DNA from: Microbacterium sp. | GTDB lineage: Bacteria > Actinomycetota > Actinomycetes > Actinomycetales > Microbacteriaceae | NCBI RefSeq assembly: GCF_031179285.1 | Contig: NZ_JAPSHY010000003.1 | Location: 160,019 to 224,018 of the forward strand | Length of the DNA stretch: 64,000 nt | Reading direction: 5' to 3' | Part shown: in pieces, positions 26,078 to 33,034 of the stretch | How the letters are laid out: every line of letters begins with the position of its first letter | Position numbering within the stretch: the stretch's first letter is position 1 | Program-made: the position numbers and the translations under genes | The notes under the pieces: model-generated | Told to the model about the DNA's origin: nothing | Seen by the model: the letters and a program-made list of their open reading frames with translations, nothing else | The model's database searches: none

Positions 26078-26434
26078 GTGAGCCATCCGTCCGTCGTCGT
26101 CGCCGAGCGCGTGCGGCAGCGTCTGCGAGCGGAGGGACTCGATCCGTCGGTCGAGCCGGAGGCCGCACGGCGGGTCGCGCAGGCCGAGGTGCGTCGGCAC
26201 AACGACATGGCGCTGTCGCGCGGCGGCGCGATGATCGACGACGAAGCCTCGTGCGTGCGGGACGTGCTCGCCTCTGTCAGCGGGTTCGGTGCCCTGCAGC
26301 CGCTTCTGGACGACCCGGAGATCGAGGATAACCGTTCGATGTACCGAGGTCCTCAGCTTAACACCGGGTGCTCTACGGAGTCGCGGCCTCAAGCCCATCA
26401 GAGTAGGCGCGCGCGTAGGCGGCGCGGGCACTAA
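26078..26434 (+). pseudogene. tadA: tadA/cpaF pilus ATPase, 5' fragment cut by the integrated element
   Basis: GTG start with GAGGA 7 nt upstream. Residues 1-83 are the N-terminal helical domain of a Tad/CpaF secretion ATPase, ending in GALQPLLDDPEIE, where the family continues with a (E)EIWLNG-type segment. Here the native sequence stops at 26324-26328 and the frame runs on through element DNA for ~35 foreign codons to a stop at 26434. The missing part is at 37883-38824. Joining the two at the GAGGA core gives a 395-residue protein with no frame change. As it stands the fragment has no ATPase site. Confidence 0.9.
26324..26328 (+). other. attL core (GAGGA)
   Basis: Five-base identity shared with 37883-37887. 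Bases to the left are native tadA; bases to the right (taaccgttcgatg) belong to the element and form the right arm of the reconstructed attP dyad. Confidence 0.85.
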
Positions 26435-26546
26435 GGAGCTCTGAGAAGCCTGCGAAGTGGACGACGTCGGCGTCGGGATAGGCGCGTTCGGCGGCGATGT
26501 CGGCGTAGTCGACGTCGGGGCGGGCGAATCGGTGGGAGGAGTCCAA
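26373..26546 (-). CDS. Small element protein (57 aa), TTG start
   Basis: Beginning at a TTG with GAAAGG 7 nt upstream, the reading gives an acidic 57-residue peptide (DYADIAAERAYPDADVVHFAGF core). Third codon positions are strongly G/C, unlike the other frames. The same CGAAAGG-spaced ribosome site is used by other element genes (35869, 35409, 37806, 32510). No family is recognised. It lies immediately inside attL. Confidence 0.5.
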   Translation of the reverse strand: MDSSHRFARPDVDYADIAAERAYPDADVVHFAGFSELLSARAAYARAYSDGLEAATP

Positions 26547-26705
26547 GGCAGGGCCTTTCGGTCGGCGGGTGGCGAACCGATGAGCGTACCGCGGGGAGGA
26601 CCGTAAGGCTACTTGCGCAAGCCCCTTTGCGTGGTCGGCGGCGTCTCGAATCGCTGTTAAGTTCATCTTCAGGCCGCGACGGACGCGGCCCAGAGAGGCA
26701 CTCAG

Positions 26706-26960
26706 ATGGGCAAGCTTGAGGCGATGATTGCGGCGCACGGCTGGCGGGAGGTCGAAGCGTGGGCGTGGGCGTGGGCGAGCGAGTTCGGTGACGGAGAGAA
26801 AAGGGCGGCAATCGAGAATGCGCTGGCCCTGGCGGGTGTGGACGGTATTCGGCATCTGTACCTCCGAGGATCAGCACTCGGCGGACTGGACGCCGCCGAC
26901 GTGCAGGCGCTGTTGTTGTTCGCAGGTAACCGGCTCGGGCGTTCAGCGGCGGCGGCGTAG
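26706..26960 (+). CDS. Small element protein (84 aa)
   Basis: An 84-residue soluble protein rich in Ala and Trp near the N-terminus (WREVEAWAWAWASEFGDGEKRAAIENALALAGVDGI), likely all helical. AGAGAGG lies 7 nt upstream of the ATG, and a TTAAGT hexamer is ~40 nt upstream. It is one of only two genes on the plus strand of the element, opposite to the structural genes, which is typical of cargo or regulatory genes. No homolog is recognised. Confidence 0.55.
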   Translation: MGKLEAMIAAHGWREVEAWAWAWASEFGDGEKRAAIENALALAGVDGIRHLYLRGSALGGLDAADVQALLLFAGNRLGRSAAAA

Positions 26961-26986
26961 GCGAACGATTGCGACGAAAGATGGCC

Positions 26987-27181
26987 ATGTCCCCCGAGCT
27001 CATAGACGAGCTCATAGCACTGGCGCACGACGGCGTCCTACTCAGTGACACCGGGGCCAGCGACGCGGCGGACGACGAGCTACATGCGCTCGCTCTGGGC
27101 GAGGGAGACCTCGGGCTCCATGAGGCACGCGCTCGCGCGGCACTATCAGCTAGTCGTTCGCCGCGAAGGGATCGACTGTGA
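26987..27181 (+). CDS. Small element protein (64 aa)
   Basis: A 64-residue acidic peptide starting MSPELIDELIALAHDG. Alternative in-frame starts lie at 26969 and 26981; 26987 has GAAAG upstream. It uses ATA codons twice in its first ten codons, which are rare in this genome and fit foreign origin. Its end overlaps the convergent zinc-finger gene by 32 bp, so at least one of the two ends could be misjudged. Function unknown. Confidence 0.4.
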   Translation: MSPELIDELIALAHDGVLLSDTGASDAADDELHALALGEGDLGLHEARARAALSASRSPRRDRL

Positions 27182-27353
27182 CCTCGACGGGCCCATGCGT
27201 GCGGCAACGCCATGCGAGCGAGAGTCCGGAGAGGTGCTCGGGGATGAGTGGCGCTCCACACTTCGGGCAGTCGTAGCTCCCGATGATCCCGTCGTTAGCG
27301 AGTGAGTTAGACAGTTCGGACACGTTCCATGGCCGAGAGGCGGGGGCGCTCAT
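27150..27353 (-). CDS. Small zinc-finger-like protein (67 aa)
   Basis: The C-terminal part reads IIGSYDCPKCGAPLIPEHLSGLSLAWRCRTHGPVEV, a CPxCG knuckle plus a C-x-T-H pair that could bind one zinc ion. The start is uncertain: ATG 27353 or a GTG at about 27322. Neither has a clear ribosome site, but the upstream Imm35-like gene overlaps it, so translational coupling is possible. No named family. Confidence 0.45.
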   Translation of the reverse strand: MSAPASRPWNVSELSNSLANDGIIGSYDCPKCGAPLIPEHLSGLSLAWRCRTHGPVEVTVDPFAAND

Positions 27354-27555
27354 CGAGAGAGCCGAGGAGGCGGACTGAGCCGTTGCAGTCGACGAGGACG
27401 GGGCCGGTGCCGAGGGGCACAAGGTCAGAGCCGCCAAGGCGCCAGCTAAAGGCCCAGCCGTCACGGTCGGCGTAGACAGTGCCGTCGAGCGCGGCGGTGT
27501 CGTCGAACACCGTGAGCGCCGCCTGAGCGGCGGCGGTGGCGTCGGCGAGGTTCAT
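27307..27555 (-). CDS. Imm35/YrhB-like immunity protein
   Basis: An 82-residue protein starting MNLADATAAAQAALTVFD. Its core YADRDGWAFSWRLGGSDLVPLGTGPVLVDCNGSVRLLGS follows the Imm35 (YrhB-like) pattern: an aromatic strand GWxFxW, a short loop, GxGPxLVD, and a final LGS strand. Members are immunity proteins of polymorphic toxin systems or chaperone-like. No toxin gene is adjacent, so it may protect against toxins of competitors or have been recruited for another task. It sits in the minus-strand cargo cluster of the element. Confidence 0.65.
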   Translation of the reverse strand: MNLADATAAAQAALTVFDDTAALDGTVYADRDGWAFSWRLGGSDLVPLGTGPVLVDCNGSVRLLGSLDERPRLSAMERVRTV

Positions 27556-27606
27556 GGCTCGAAAGCCTAACGCGAAACTAATGAGCGAGCGAGCGGAGTC
27601 GGCGGG

Positions 27607-28389
27607 CTACAACTCGTGCGGTGGGTCGGCTTCCGAGGAAGCAGGTTCCATGATGAACGCCAGGAACTCGCGCCCTCGTTGCGTCGTACGCGCTCGCATC
27701 TCGCGAGTGTTGTCTCGAAGCTGAGCTTGCGGGATTGGGGGAAAGCCAGCCGGAGGTTCAATTGGCGGCGCTGAAAAGTCCAGAATCTCGACTAGGCCGT
27801 CCCGTTGCAGGTCTGCGACGCTCTGCGCGTACGGCTTCCACCAGGTTGCGAATGGCACGCCGAGAATGCTGGACAGCGGATTATTTTCGGATGGTGCCCA
27901 CCTGTTGCCTTCGAAGCCGCGCACTCTGGGCCAGTCGACGCTCTGGTCTAGGTAGTGGAGTAGCCAGACATGAAGGTCATCGAAGGCCTCGACGAGACGG
28001 TTGAACCGTTGCGCCTCGCTTCGGGCGAATGGTGACCAATGCCCGTCGTTGGCCACGGCGGCCGCGAGGCGCTCGCGTTTGGTCTCGCTAGCTGTCTCGG
28101 TGGCGATGCGGCGGGCACGGATGAACGCCGCGAGGAAATCGTCAGAGTTGACGATGTCGGCAACCGTGAGCTCCGTGTTGTGTGCGTCCGCGAGCGTCTT
28201 GAGTTTGGCAACCACAGCGACGTCGAACTCATGGCGAAGCTGAGCGGCGCGCGACGCGAGCGCGTGGTCGAGGGCTCGACCGGCGAGGGGGCCGAGGATG
28301 GGGATGGCATCGAGCGCCATACCTCCGATGGTCGCGAGGGCGTCTTCTGCGGGCTCGTGGGGAGGGATGAGAGAGCCGAGGTCGCTCAC
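27607..28389 (-). CDS. Hypothetical protein with conserved helical domain (element cargo)
   Basis: A 260-residue protein. An N-terminal Gly/Ala/Pro-rich hydrophobic stretch (IGGMALDAIPILGPLAGRALDHAL, residues ~20-45) is followed by a long helical domain with FDVAVVAKLKTLA, DDFLAAFIRARRIATETASETKRERLAAAVAN, and FNRLVEAFDDLHVWLLHYL. The arrangement of a short hydrophobic segment followed by this helical array occurs in uncharacterised proteins near phage and defence genes. The C-terminus is extended and Pro-rich. The ATG overlaps the upstream stop by 4 nt. Confidence 0.7.
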   Translation of the reverse strand: MSDLGSLIPPHEPAEDALATIGGMALDAIPILGPLAGRALDHALASRAAQLRHEFDVAVVAKLKTLADAHNTELTVADIVNSDDFLAAFIRARRIATETASETKRERLAAAVANDGHWSPFARSEAQRFNRLVEAFDDLHVWLLHYLDQSVDWPRVRGFEGNRWAPSENNPLSSILGVPFATWWKPYAQSVADLQRDGLVEILDFSAPPIEPPAGFPPIPQAQLRDNTREMRARTTQRGREFLAFIMEPASSEADPPHEL

Positions 28390-28856
28390 GTTGTCTCGTC
28401 ATGAGTTCGGGCAGCCCAATAGTCGCGGAGCGCCGCGTCCTCGGCGCTGTATTGGGCCGCGTAGTCCTCGCGTCGACGCCGGACGAGGTCGGGATGTACG
28501 CCGAGCCGGATGGCGTCGAATCGTGTGACCTCGTCGAGGTTGGGGATGCGACTATGCGCGACTGGATCGAAGCGCTGAGCCCATCGGGTGCCGTGGAGCG
28601 CGGCCCACGCCGCAGAGGGGGTAGCAGGCCAGACTTCGCTGCGCTCTTCGAGGAGAACGGCGGCATCGGTGCGGAGGTAGCCGACGAGAAGAAGGCAAGG
28701 CCCGCAGGCTGGAGCCGCGTCCTGCTCCTCTCGGTGACTCCGTGCCTCCTCCAACGTAGGGATGGGGTGGCTCGACGTGGGGCGAGCTCGACGGTCGCAT
28801 AGAGAGCGTCCATCGGGAAGCCAGACGTGTGCTGTGATCGGTTCGGACGCTTCCAT
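28386..28856 (-). CDS. Hypothetical element protein (156 aa) with Cys pairs
   Basis: The protein begins MEASEPITAHVWLPDGRSLCDRR and has a later CGPCLLL motif (residues ~50-57). The two Cys sites plus a His could form a zinc ribbon. The C-terminal half is helical and charged (LGVHPDLVRRRREDYAAQYSAEDAALRDYW). It is first in the left-end cargo operon and probably leaderless (TAGCAT 7 nt before the ATG). It overlaps the next gene by ATGA. It looks like a phage-type small protein but no family can be named. Confidence 0.65.
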   Translation of the reverse strand: MEASEPITAHVWLPDGRSLCDRRARPTSSHPIPTLEEARSHREEQDAAPACGPCLLLVGYLRTDAAVLLEERSEVWPATPSAAWAALHGTRWAQRFDPVAHSRIPNLDEVTRFDAIRLGVHPDLVRRRREDYAAQYSAEDAALRDYWAARTHDETT

Positions 28857-28863
28857 GTCGCCG

Positions 28864-28869
28864 ATGCTA
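28864..28869 (-). promoter_or_regulatory. -10 element TAGCAT, cargo operon of the element
   Basis: TAGCAT on the minus strand ends 7 nt before the ATG at 28856, just below the tape-measure terminator. The cargo operon can therefore be transcribed independently of the structural genes. Confidence 0.5.
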
Positions 28870-28915
28870 GCGCGCGCGGAGTAAAGCGGTGCCGAGGTCG
28901 TGTAAACGCCAAAAG

Positions 28916-28946
28916 GCCCCCGCACCGGCTCATACGGTGCGGGGGC
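28916..28946 (-). terminator. Rho-independent terminator after the tape-measure gene
   Basis: 12-bp perfect stem GCCCCCGCACCG (28916-28927) / CGGTGCGGGGGC (28935-28946) with a 7-nt loop, followed on the minus strand by CCTTTT, 6 nt past the tape-measure stop. Confidence 0.9.
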
Positions 28947-28952
28947 GTTCTG

Positions 28953-31232
28953 TCATGCGGCTAGTTCGAGGAGTGTCCACGCGCGCGAGAGCTCCTGCGA
29001 GGCGGTGAGCGCTTGGGAGCCGTAGCGAGTGGCGGAACGGTGGCGCGGCGAGAGCTCGGGCGTCTCGCGGGAGGCCGTAGGAAAGCTCTCACTGACCGCC
29101 TTGGCGATGTCGTCCTGGGATGTCCAGGCAGACCGCGGAACGTCCCCGAGCTCGTTGGCAAGATCGACACCCATGGCCGCGCCGAAGCCTCGGAAGAGGC
29201 GGGAGGGCGAGTGAATGCCGAGGAAGCCGAGGAAGCCGTCGACGGCTCCGCCGATGATGTCGAGGAGCGCGTCGCCGACGGCGCTAGCCATGCTCCAGAG
29301 GCCGTCGATGAGCCCCATGAGGAGATCGACTCCGGCCTGGAGAAGTTGCGGCACGGCGTCGATGAGTGCGCCGACCACGGCCGGGATGACGTCGAAGATG
29401 ATCGTGTTGATGAGCTCCGGGAGATTCTTGAGGAGCCCGGCCACGAGTGCGCCGAAGAGCTCGATGGCCCCGGCGATGAGGCGCGGGAGCATCTTGAGGA
29501 GCGTCGTCAGGAGGGTCGGCAGGACGTCCGTGAGAAGCGTCATGACGATGTCGGGGAGGACCGTGAGGATTCCCTCGACGAGCGCGAAGAAGAGCTCGAT
29601 GGCCGCCTCGAGCAGTTGCGGGAGCATTCCGAGGACGGTGCTCAGCACGTTCGGCAGGACGTCCACGAGGAGCGTCTTGAGGATGTCGGGGAGGACATCC
29701 AGGATCGCCGTGACGAGCGCGAAGAAGAGCTCGACGCCTGCCTCGAGGAGTTGTGGGAGCATCCCGAGGACGGTGCTGAGGACGTTGGGCAGGACATCCA
29801 CGAGGAGGGTGTTGAGGATGTCCGGGAGGACGGCGAGGATCGCCTCGACGAGCGCCATGAAGAGCTCTATGCCGGTCGCCTGGAGCGGCGAGAGCATGCT
29901 GAGGAGTGACATGGTGACCCCAGCGAGTGCCGAGCCGAGGTTTGCGACAAGGTTGGGCAGTACGGAGTACCAGGACTCGATGAGGGACATGAACAAGGTT
30001 GCGGCGGCCTCTAGAAGCACCGCGAGCGCCACAGTGACGACGTCGAGCAAAAGCGGCGCGAGGGTCGGCATGAGTTTTACGAGGGCTGTCGCCGTGTGGA
30101 GGAATGCGTCGAGGATGCCGCCGTAGAAGCCGCTCCAGACGAGCTCAACGAGCGCGGGATATGCCCCCAGGTAGCTCTCGACGACCGCAGGGAGCGCGGC
30201 GACGAGCGCCTCCGCCCCCGCGAGCGCGAGGTTGAGGAAACGACCGACGGCATCGCCGAAGTCGATGCCGGTGAACCATTCCGCGATGCTCGAGAAGATG
30301 GCCTTGAACATCGCCGCGATGCCCGGGAGTCCTCCTCCGGCCTCTTGGAAGGCCGCCGACATGCTCTCTCCGAAGGTGGAGAAGCCGGTCGCGAGGTTCT
30401 GGACCGCGGGCGTCATGGAGAGGAGCACGGAGCCCGCCGCGGTAGCGAAGGGCAGGAAGCCCGCCCCGATGGTGGCGGTGACGTTGCGCCACGAAGCGCC
30501 GAGGCGCGACATCACGCCCTCGTAGGTCGTCGACTCCTTGGCGAAGTTGCCATGAGCGTCGGCGGTTTGGTCCATGATGAGCGCGAGGGTCGCGGCGGCG
30601 TTCGCCTCCTTGGAGAGTGCGCCTCCGACCTTGGTGAAGCCGAGCTCGGCGGCCTTGGCGTCGATGGCCGCCTGATTCAGCGAGACGCCGTAGCGCTCGA
30701 CGGGGTCGCGCTCGCCCTTGAGGGCGGACGAAAGGGCCTCGACGGCCTCGCGGCTGGTGCCGCCGAACATCGAAGCGAGGTCAGCGCCGAGCGTGATGAG
30801 GTTGTCGGTCTTGGGGCCGAGCTCCTCCATGGCCGTCCCGGCGTTCTTGAGCTGGGAGCCGATGAGTGTGGCGAGCTCGTTGTACTCATTGCGAGCGAGG
30901 CCGGTGGACGTGGCGGCCCCCTGGGCCCAGCCGTGCATCTGCACGGAAGAGCCCTTGAAGACCGTGTTGATCGCACCGATGCTCTGCTCGAGCTTCCCGG
31001 CCTCTGCGATGGCGTTGGCAACGAGCGTCGCCCCGGCGGCGGCGAGCGCCGCGCCCCCTGCCGCGAGACCGAGAGGCGCGAAGGAGCGCGACAGGGCGCG
31101 CCCCAAGTCGGCGTTGCCGCGCTTTGACGTAGCGAAAAGCGCAGGGTCGATGTCGGTCCTCAGGGCCTTGCCGAAGCTCTTGGCGGATGGAATGAAGCCG
31201 AGCGTCGCTTGGCCGATTTCGGGAGAAGTCAT
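28953..31232 (-). CDS. Phage tail tape measure protein
   Basis: A 759-residue protein. The N-terminal region includes the common actinophage tape-measure segment IGAINTVFKGSSVQMHGWAQGAATSTGLARNEYNELATLIGSQLKNAG and GGTSREAVEALSSALKGERDPVERYGVSLNQAAIDAKAAELG. The central and C-terminal parts are hydrophobic helices in tandem 45-residue repeats (DVLPNVLSTVLGMLPQLLEA), ending FLGIHSPSRLFRGFGAAMG, a motif seen at tape-measure C-termini. It sets tail length in siphophages. The start at 31232 has AGGA 5 nt upstream. At ~760 residues it would specify a short tail (family rule ~1.5 A per residue). No other tail gene is present. Confidence 0.92.
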   Translation of the reverse strand: MTSPEIGQATLGFIPSAKSFGKALRTDIDPALFATSKRGNADLGRALSRSFAPLGLAAGGAALAAAGATLVANAIAEAGKLEQSIGAINTVFKGSSVQMHGWAQGAATSTGLARNEYNELATLIGSQLKNAGTAMEELGPKTDNLITLGADLASMFGGTSREAVEALSSALKGERDPVERYGVSLNQAAIDAKAAELGFTKVGGALSKEANAAATLALIMDQTADAHGNFAKESTTYEGVMSRLGASWRNVTATIGAGFLPFATAAGSVLLSMTPAVQNLATGFSTFGESMSAAFQEAGGGLPGIAAMFKAIFSSIAEWFTGIDFGDAVGRFLNLALAGAEALVAALPAVVESYLGAYPALVELVWSGFYGGILDAFLHTATALVKLMPTLAPLLLDVVTVALAVLLEAAATLFMSLIESWYSVLPNLVANLGSALAGVTMSLLSMLSPLQATGIELFMALVEAILAVLPDILNTLLVDVLPNVLSTVLGMLPQLLEAGVELFFALVTAILDVLPDILKTLLVDVLPNVLSTVLGMLPQLLEAAIELFFALVEGILTVLPDIVMTLLTDVLPTLLTTLLKMLPRLIAGAIELFGALVAGLLKNLPELINTIIFDVIPAVVGALIDAVPQLLQAGVDLLMGLIDGLWSMASAVGDALLDIIGGAVDGFLGFLGIHSPSRLFRGFGAAMGVDLANELGDVPRSAWTSQDDIAKAVSESFPTASRETPELSPRHRSATRYGSQALTASQELSRAWTLLELAA
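29393..29932 (-). repeat. Tandem repeat, four 135-bp units in the tape-measure gene
   Basis: Units start at 29393, 29528, 29663 and 29798. The central two are most alike (GAGGAGCGTCTTGAGGATGTC-type start in each), and each codes for a 45-residue amphipathic helix pair. Confidence 0.85.
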
Positions 31233-31257
31233 TGGAGTCCTAGCAGCGAGCACGACA

Positions 31258-31300
31258 AAGGCCCCGGCGTTCCTCTGCGCGGGAGAGGAGCCGGGGCCTT
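31258..31300 (-). terminator. Hairpin between the 114-aa gene and the tape-measure gene
   Basis: Inverted repeat AAGGCCCCGGC (31258-31268) / GCCGGGGCCTT (31290-31300), extended inside by TCCTCT/AGAGGA, then TTTGTC on the minus strand. It may terminate or attenuate transcription ahead of the tape-measure gene. Confidence 0.7.
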
Positions 31301-31313
31301 GCGTGAGTGCGCG

Positions 31314-31658
31314 TTATGCCGTGAGCGCGTCGGCGTTGTGCCGGGCGGCGTGCCGCGCGTGGGGGTCAGAGTGGAGTTGGAGGAGCTCTTCGAGATTGGA
31401 GGCGGCCCGCAAGAACTCGTCGGAGGCGAGCTCGAGGCGACTGAGAGCGTCCTCGACGCGAGCACGGAGCCTCAGCCCTGACATCGCCGTCGCCGCCTCG
31501 CCGGTCGGATCGATGATGCCGGTGACGGTGGTGACAGGGCTTGCGGTGGGCGCTTCCCATTCACAGGCGCGCGCCGCCCGAAGGACGTCGACGAGGGCAA
31601 GCGTCGCGTCGGCGTGCGCCGTCGCGGCCGAGGCGAGGCGGTGGTCAGCGGCCTTCAT
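31314..31658 (-). CDS. Small helical phage-type protein (114 aa)
   Basis: A 114-residue protein: an Ala-rich helix, then CEWEAPTASPVTTVTGIIDPTGEAATAMSGLRLRARVEDALSRLELASDEFLRAASNLEELLQLH. The WxxPTxS..DPTGEA block followed by a charged helix is a recurring pattern in small actinophage proteins (DUF7169-like), function unknown. The ATG overlaps the stop of the 55-residue gene (ATGA), so they are coupled. Confidence 0.7.
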   Translation of the reverse strand: MKAADHRLASAATAHADATLALVDVLRAARACEWEAPTASPVTTVTGIIDPTGEAATAMSGLRLRARVEDALSRLELASDEFLRAASNLEELLQLHSDPHARHAARHNADALTA

Positions 31659-31822
31659 CGTGAACCCTGCTCGCCGGGACCAGGCTCGAGGAGGTAGCCG
31701 AGTTCGGAGCCTCGTTCGTTGCGAACGACGTGAAGCGTCGTCGCCTGTATCACGGCGGGCTCGCCCGGAAGGAAGTCAATGGACGCGGGGTGTCGGTAGT
31801 CGTCAATTGGAATGAAGGTCAT
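31655..31822 (-). CDS. Small element protein (55 aa)
   Basis: A 55-residue peptide MTFIPIDDYRHPASIDFLPG..LLEPGPGEQGSR. The start has TAGGAG 5 nt upstream, and the stop overlaps the next ATG by 4 nt. The good ribosome site, overlapping junctions and G/C third positions support it. Function unknown. Confidence 0.65.
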   Translation of the reverse strand: MTFIPIDDYRHPASIDFLPGEPAVIQATTLHVVRNERGSELGYLLEPGPGEQGSR

Positions 31823-31830
31823 GAGGGCTC

Positions 31831-32181
31831 CTAGAAGGGGGCGACGGGTAAGACGGACGGAAGAGCTATCTCGACGCCGCTCAGACGGACGCGGGCCTTT
31901 TCAACGCCGGGCGCGGGCGCGCGAGAAGTCCAGCGGCCACCGCCGAGAGGATGAGCGGTGAGGCCGTGGAGGCGACAGAGCTCATCGAATGCCGCGACCG
32001 CGAGGCGGGCGGCCGGATAGCCGACGCGAGGGGCGTGCTCCTTGCCGTAGGCGCGCGCGGTGTGCTCCAGTGTGCGGATGGCGCGGCCCCGTGGAATGAC
32101 GAGGGCGGGGGTGACTCGCGAGCCGACGCGCGGCTGGACCGTTGACGCGGCGCTGGCGTCACGGAGACTCGGAGGTCTCAT
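31831..32181 (-). CDS. Hypothetical element protein (116 aa)
   Basis: A 116-residue basic protein with a helical middle (AIRTLEHTARAYGKEHAPRVGYPAARLAVAAFDELCRLHGL) and beta-like ends. It starts by ATGA overlap with the TerS-like gene, so it is co-translated with it. In complete phages the large terminase would be expected here; this protein has no Walker motif and cannot be one. No family recognised. Confidence 0.6.
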   Translation of the reverse strand: MRPPSLRDASAASTVQPRVGSRVTPALVIPRGRAIRTLEHTARAYGKEHAPRVGYPAARLAVAAFDELCRLHGLTAHPLGGGRWTSRAPAPGVEKARVRLSGVEIALPSVLPVAPF

Positions 32182-32510
32182 CGGAGGACGCCGCCGTGTC
32201 TAGCGCGGGCGAGGGCCTGGCCCTTGCTCGTGGGGCCGATCAGACGCGCGAGGATGCGTGCCGCCTCGGTGCGGGAGAGACGAGCCTCAGCGACGGCGGG
32301 ATGCAGGACGTCCTGACCCATCGAGCCCTTCGAGACATAATTGGCGGCCTTGGCGACGGCGTCGAGGCTGTAGGCGACGGCCAGAAGCTCGCATGCCTCG
32401 ACGAGGGATTGGTACGCCGCGCCGGAGAGTTCGGGGCTCTCCGCCATGACGCTGTCGTAGGTGTCGATGGTGGCGGTCGGCCAGTGGTCGGGGTAGTGAG
32501 TATCGGTCAT
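32178..32510 (-). CDS. Terminase small subunit-like protein
   Basis: A 110-residue helical protein: YQSLVEACELLAVAYSLDAVAKAANYVSKGSMGQDVLHPAVAEARLSRTEAARILARLIGP. The order helix - KGSxGQ - (H/N)PAVxEARxxR - LARLIG is the pattern of P27-type small terminases, which recognise DNA for packaging. A short basic C-terminus (RARHGGVLR) follows. AAAGG lies ~8 nt upstream of the ATG. No large terminase follows, so if real it would have to redirect a helper phage's packaging motor. Confidence 0.6.
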   Translation of the reverse strand: MTDTHYPDHWPTATIDTYDSVMAESPELSGAAYQSLVEACELLAVAYSLDAVAKAANYVSKGSMGQDVLHPAVAEARLSRTEAARILARLIGPTSKGQALARARHGGVLR

Positions 32511-32521
32511 GTGCAGGCCTT

Positions 32522-32695
32522 TCAGAACCCCCTGAGGCCGCCGACGCTGGGTCGGCTCGAGGAGCGGGTTAGCGAATCGTCGCCGGGGTGGGAGGGCTCG
32601 GTGCCTCGGAAGCAGTCCCAGCACGCGCCAAAGCCTCGGGAGGGGAAGTCGGGAATTCGGAGTAGGCGGCCGCAAGGGCCTGAACAGCGTTGCAA
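32522..32695 (-). CDS. Candidate zinc-ribbon peptide (57 aa), TTG start
   Basis: From a TTG with GGAG 5 nt upstream, the frame reads RCSGPCGRLLRIPDFPSRGFGACWDCFRG, a C-x3-C / C-x2-C four-cysteine ribbon, then a Ser/Arg tail. It ends 11 nt before the ATG of the TerS-like gene, in the same direction. The start codon is inferred; no ATG exists in this frame near the Cys motif. Confidence 0.45.
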   Translation of the reverse strand: MQRCSGPCGRLLRIPDFPSRGFGACWDCFRGTEPSHPGDDSLTRSSSRPSVGGLRGF

Positions 32696-33034
32696 GAGAG
32701 CTCCGTGGGGTGCGTGTAAACGGGACGAGGAAGTCAGAAAATCAGAGCTCTGCAGAGGCTCGATCTTTTGCGCTATGCCTCCCCGGGACGTGCGCGACGG
32801 GGGTAGGGGGAGAGCCCCCCAGGGGCGGGCCCGGCTCGGCGGACGAGTTCGTCGGCGTGGGTACAGAGGCGGCCCCGCATCACGCCGGGACATGCCCCTC
32901 GCGCTCAGCGGAACGCGGCATGCGACTCTCTTTCGCGAGCTCGCTTAGCTGGCGGACGACGGGCCTCGGCCCTCTCTTGCGAAGACTTGTGCGCGTGATG
33001 CCAGCGACACAAGCACTGAGTTGCGGAGTCTCCG
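32696..33034. other. 339-bp gap without a convincing gene
   Basis: Longer open frames here lack a ribosome site and coding-type codon phase. Visible structure: overlapping palindromes AGAGCTCT/CTCTGCAGAG at 32744-32757, and a plus-strand run of G tracts (GGGGG 32799-32803, GGGGG 32806-32810, GGGG 32822-32825, GGG 32827-32829) interrupted by CCCCCC, able to form either a hairpin or a quadruplex. The gap separates the TIR gene from the TerS-like group and may hold the promoter of the latter. Confidence 0.5.

Noticed and set aside
29393..29932. Regular 135-bp spacing as a possible CRISPR array
   Set aside because: The repeats are coding, contiguous and long, with no constant short repeat plus unique spacers. 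They are tape-measure helix repeats.
28961..31127. Several 300-codon plus-strand frames opposite the tape-measure gene
   Set aside because: Glu/Asp/Arg-rich mirror of the repeated hydrophobic helices. No ribosome sites, and the minus frame has the start, motifs and terminator.
32142..32948. 268-codon plus-strand frame opposite the TerS-like genes
   Set aside because: No ribosome site. The opposite minus frames form an ATGA-coupled series.
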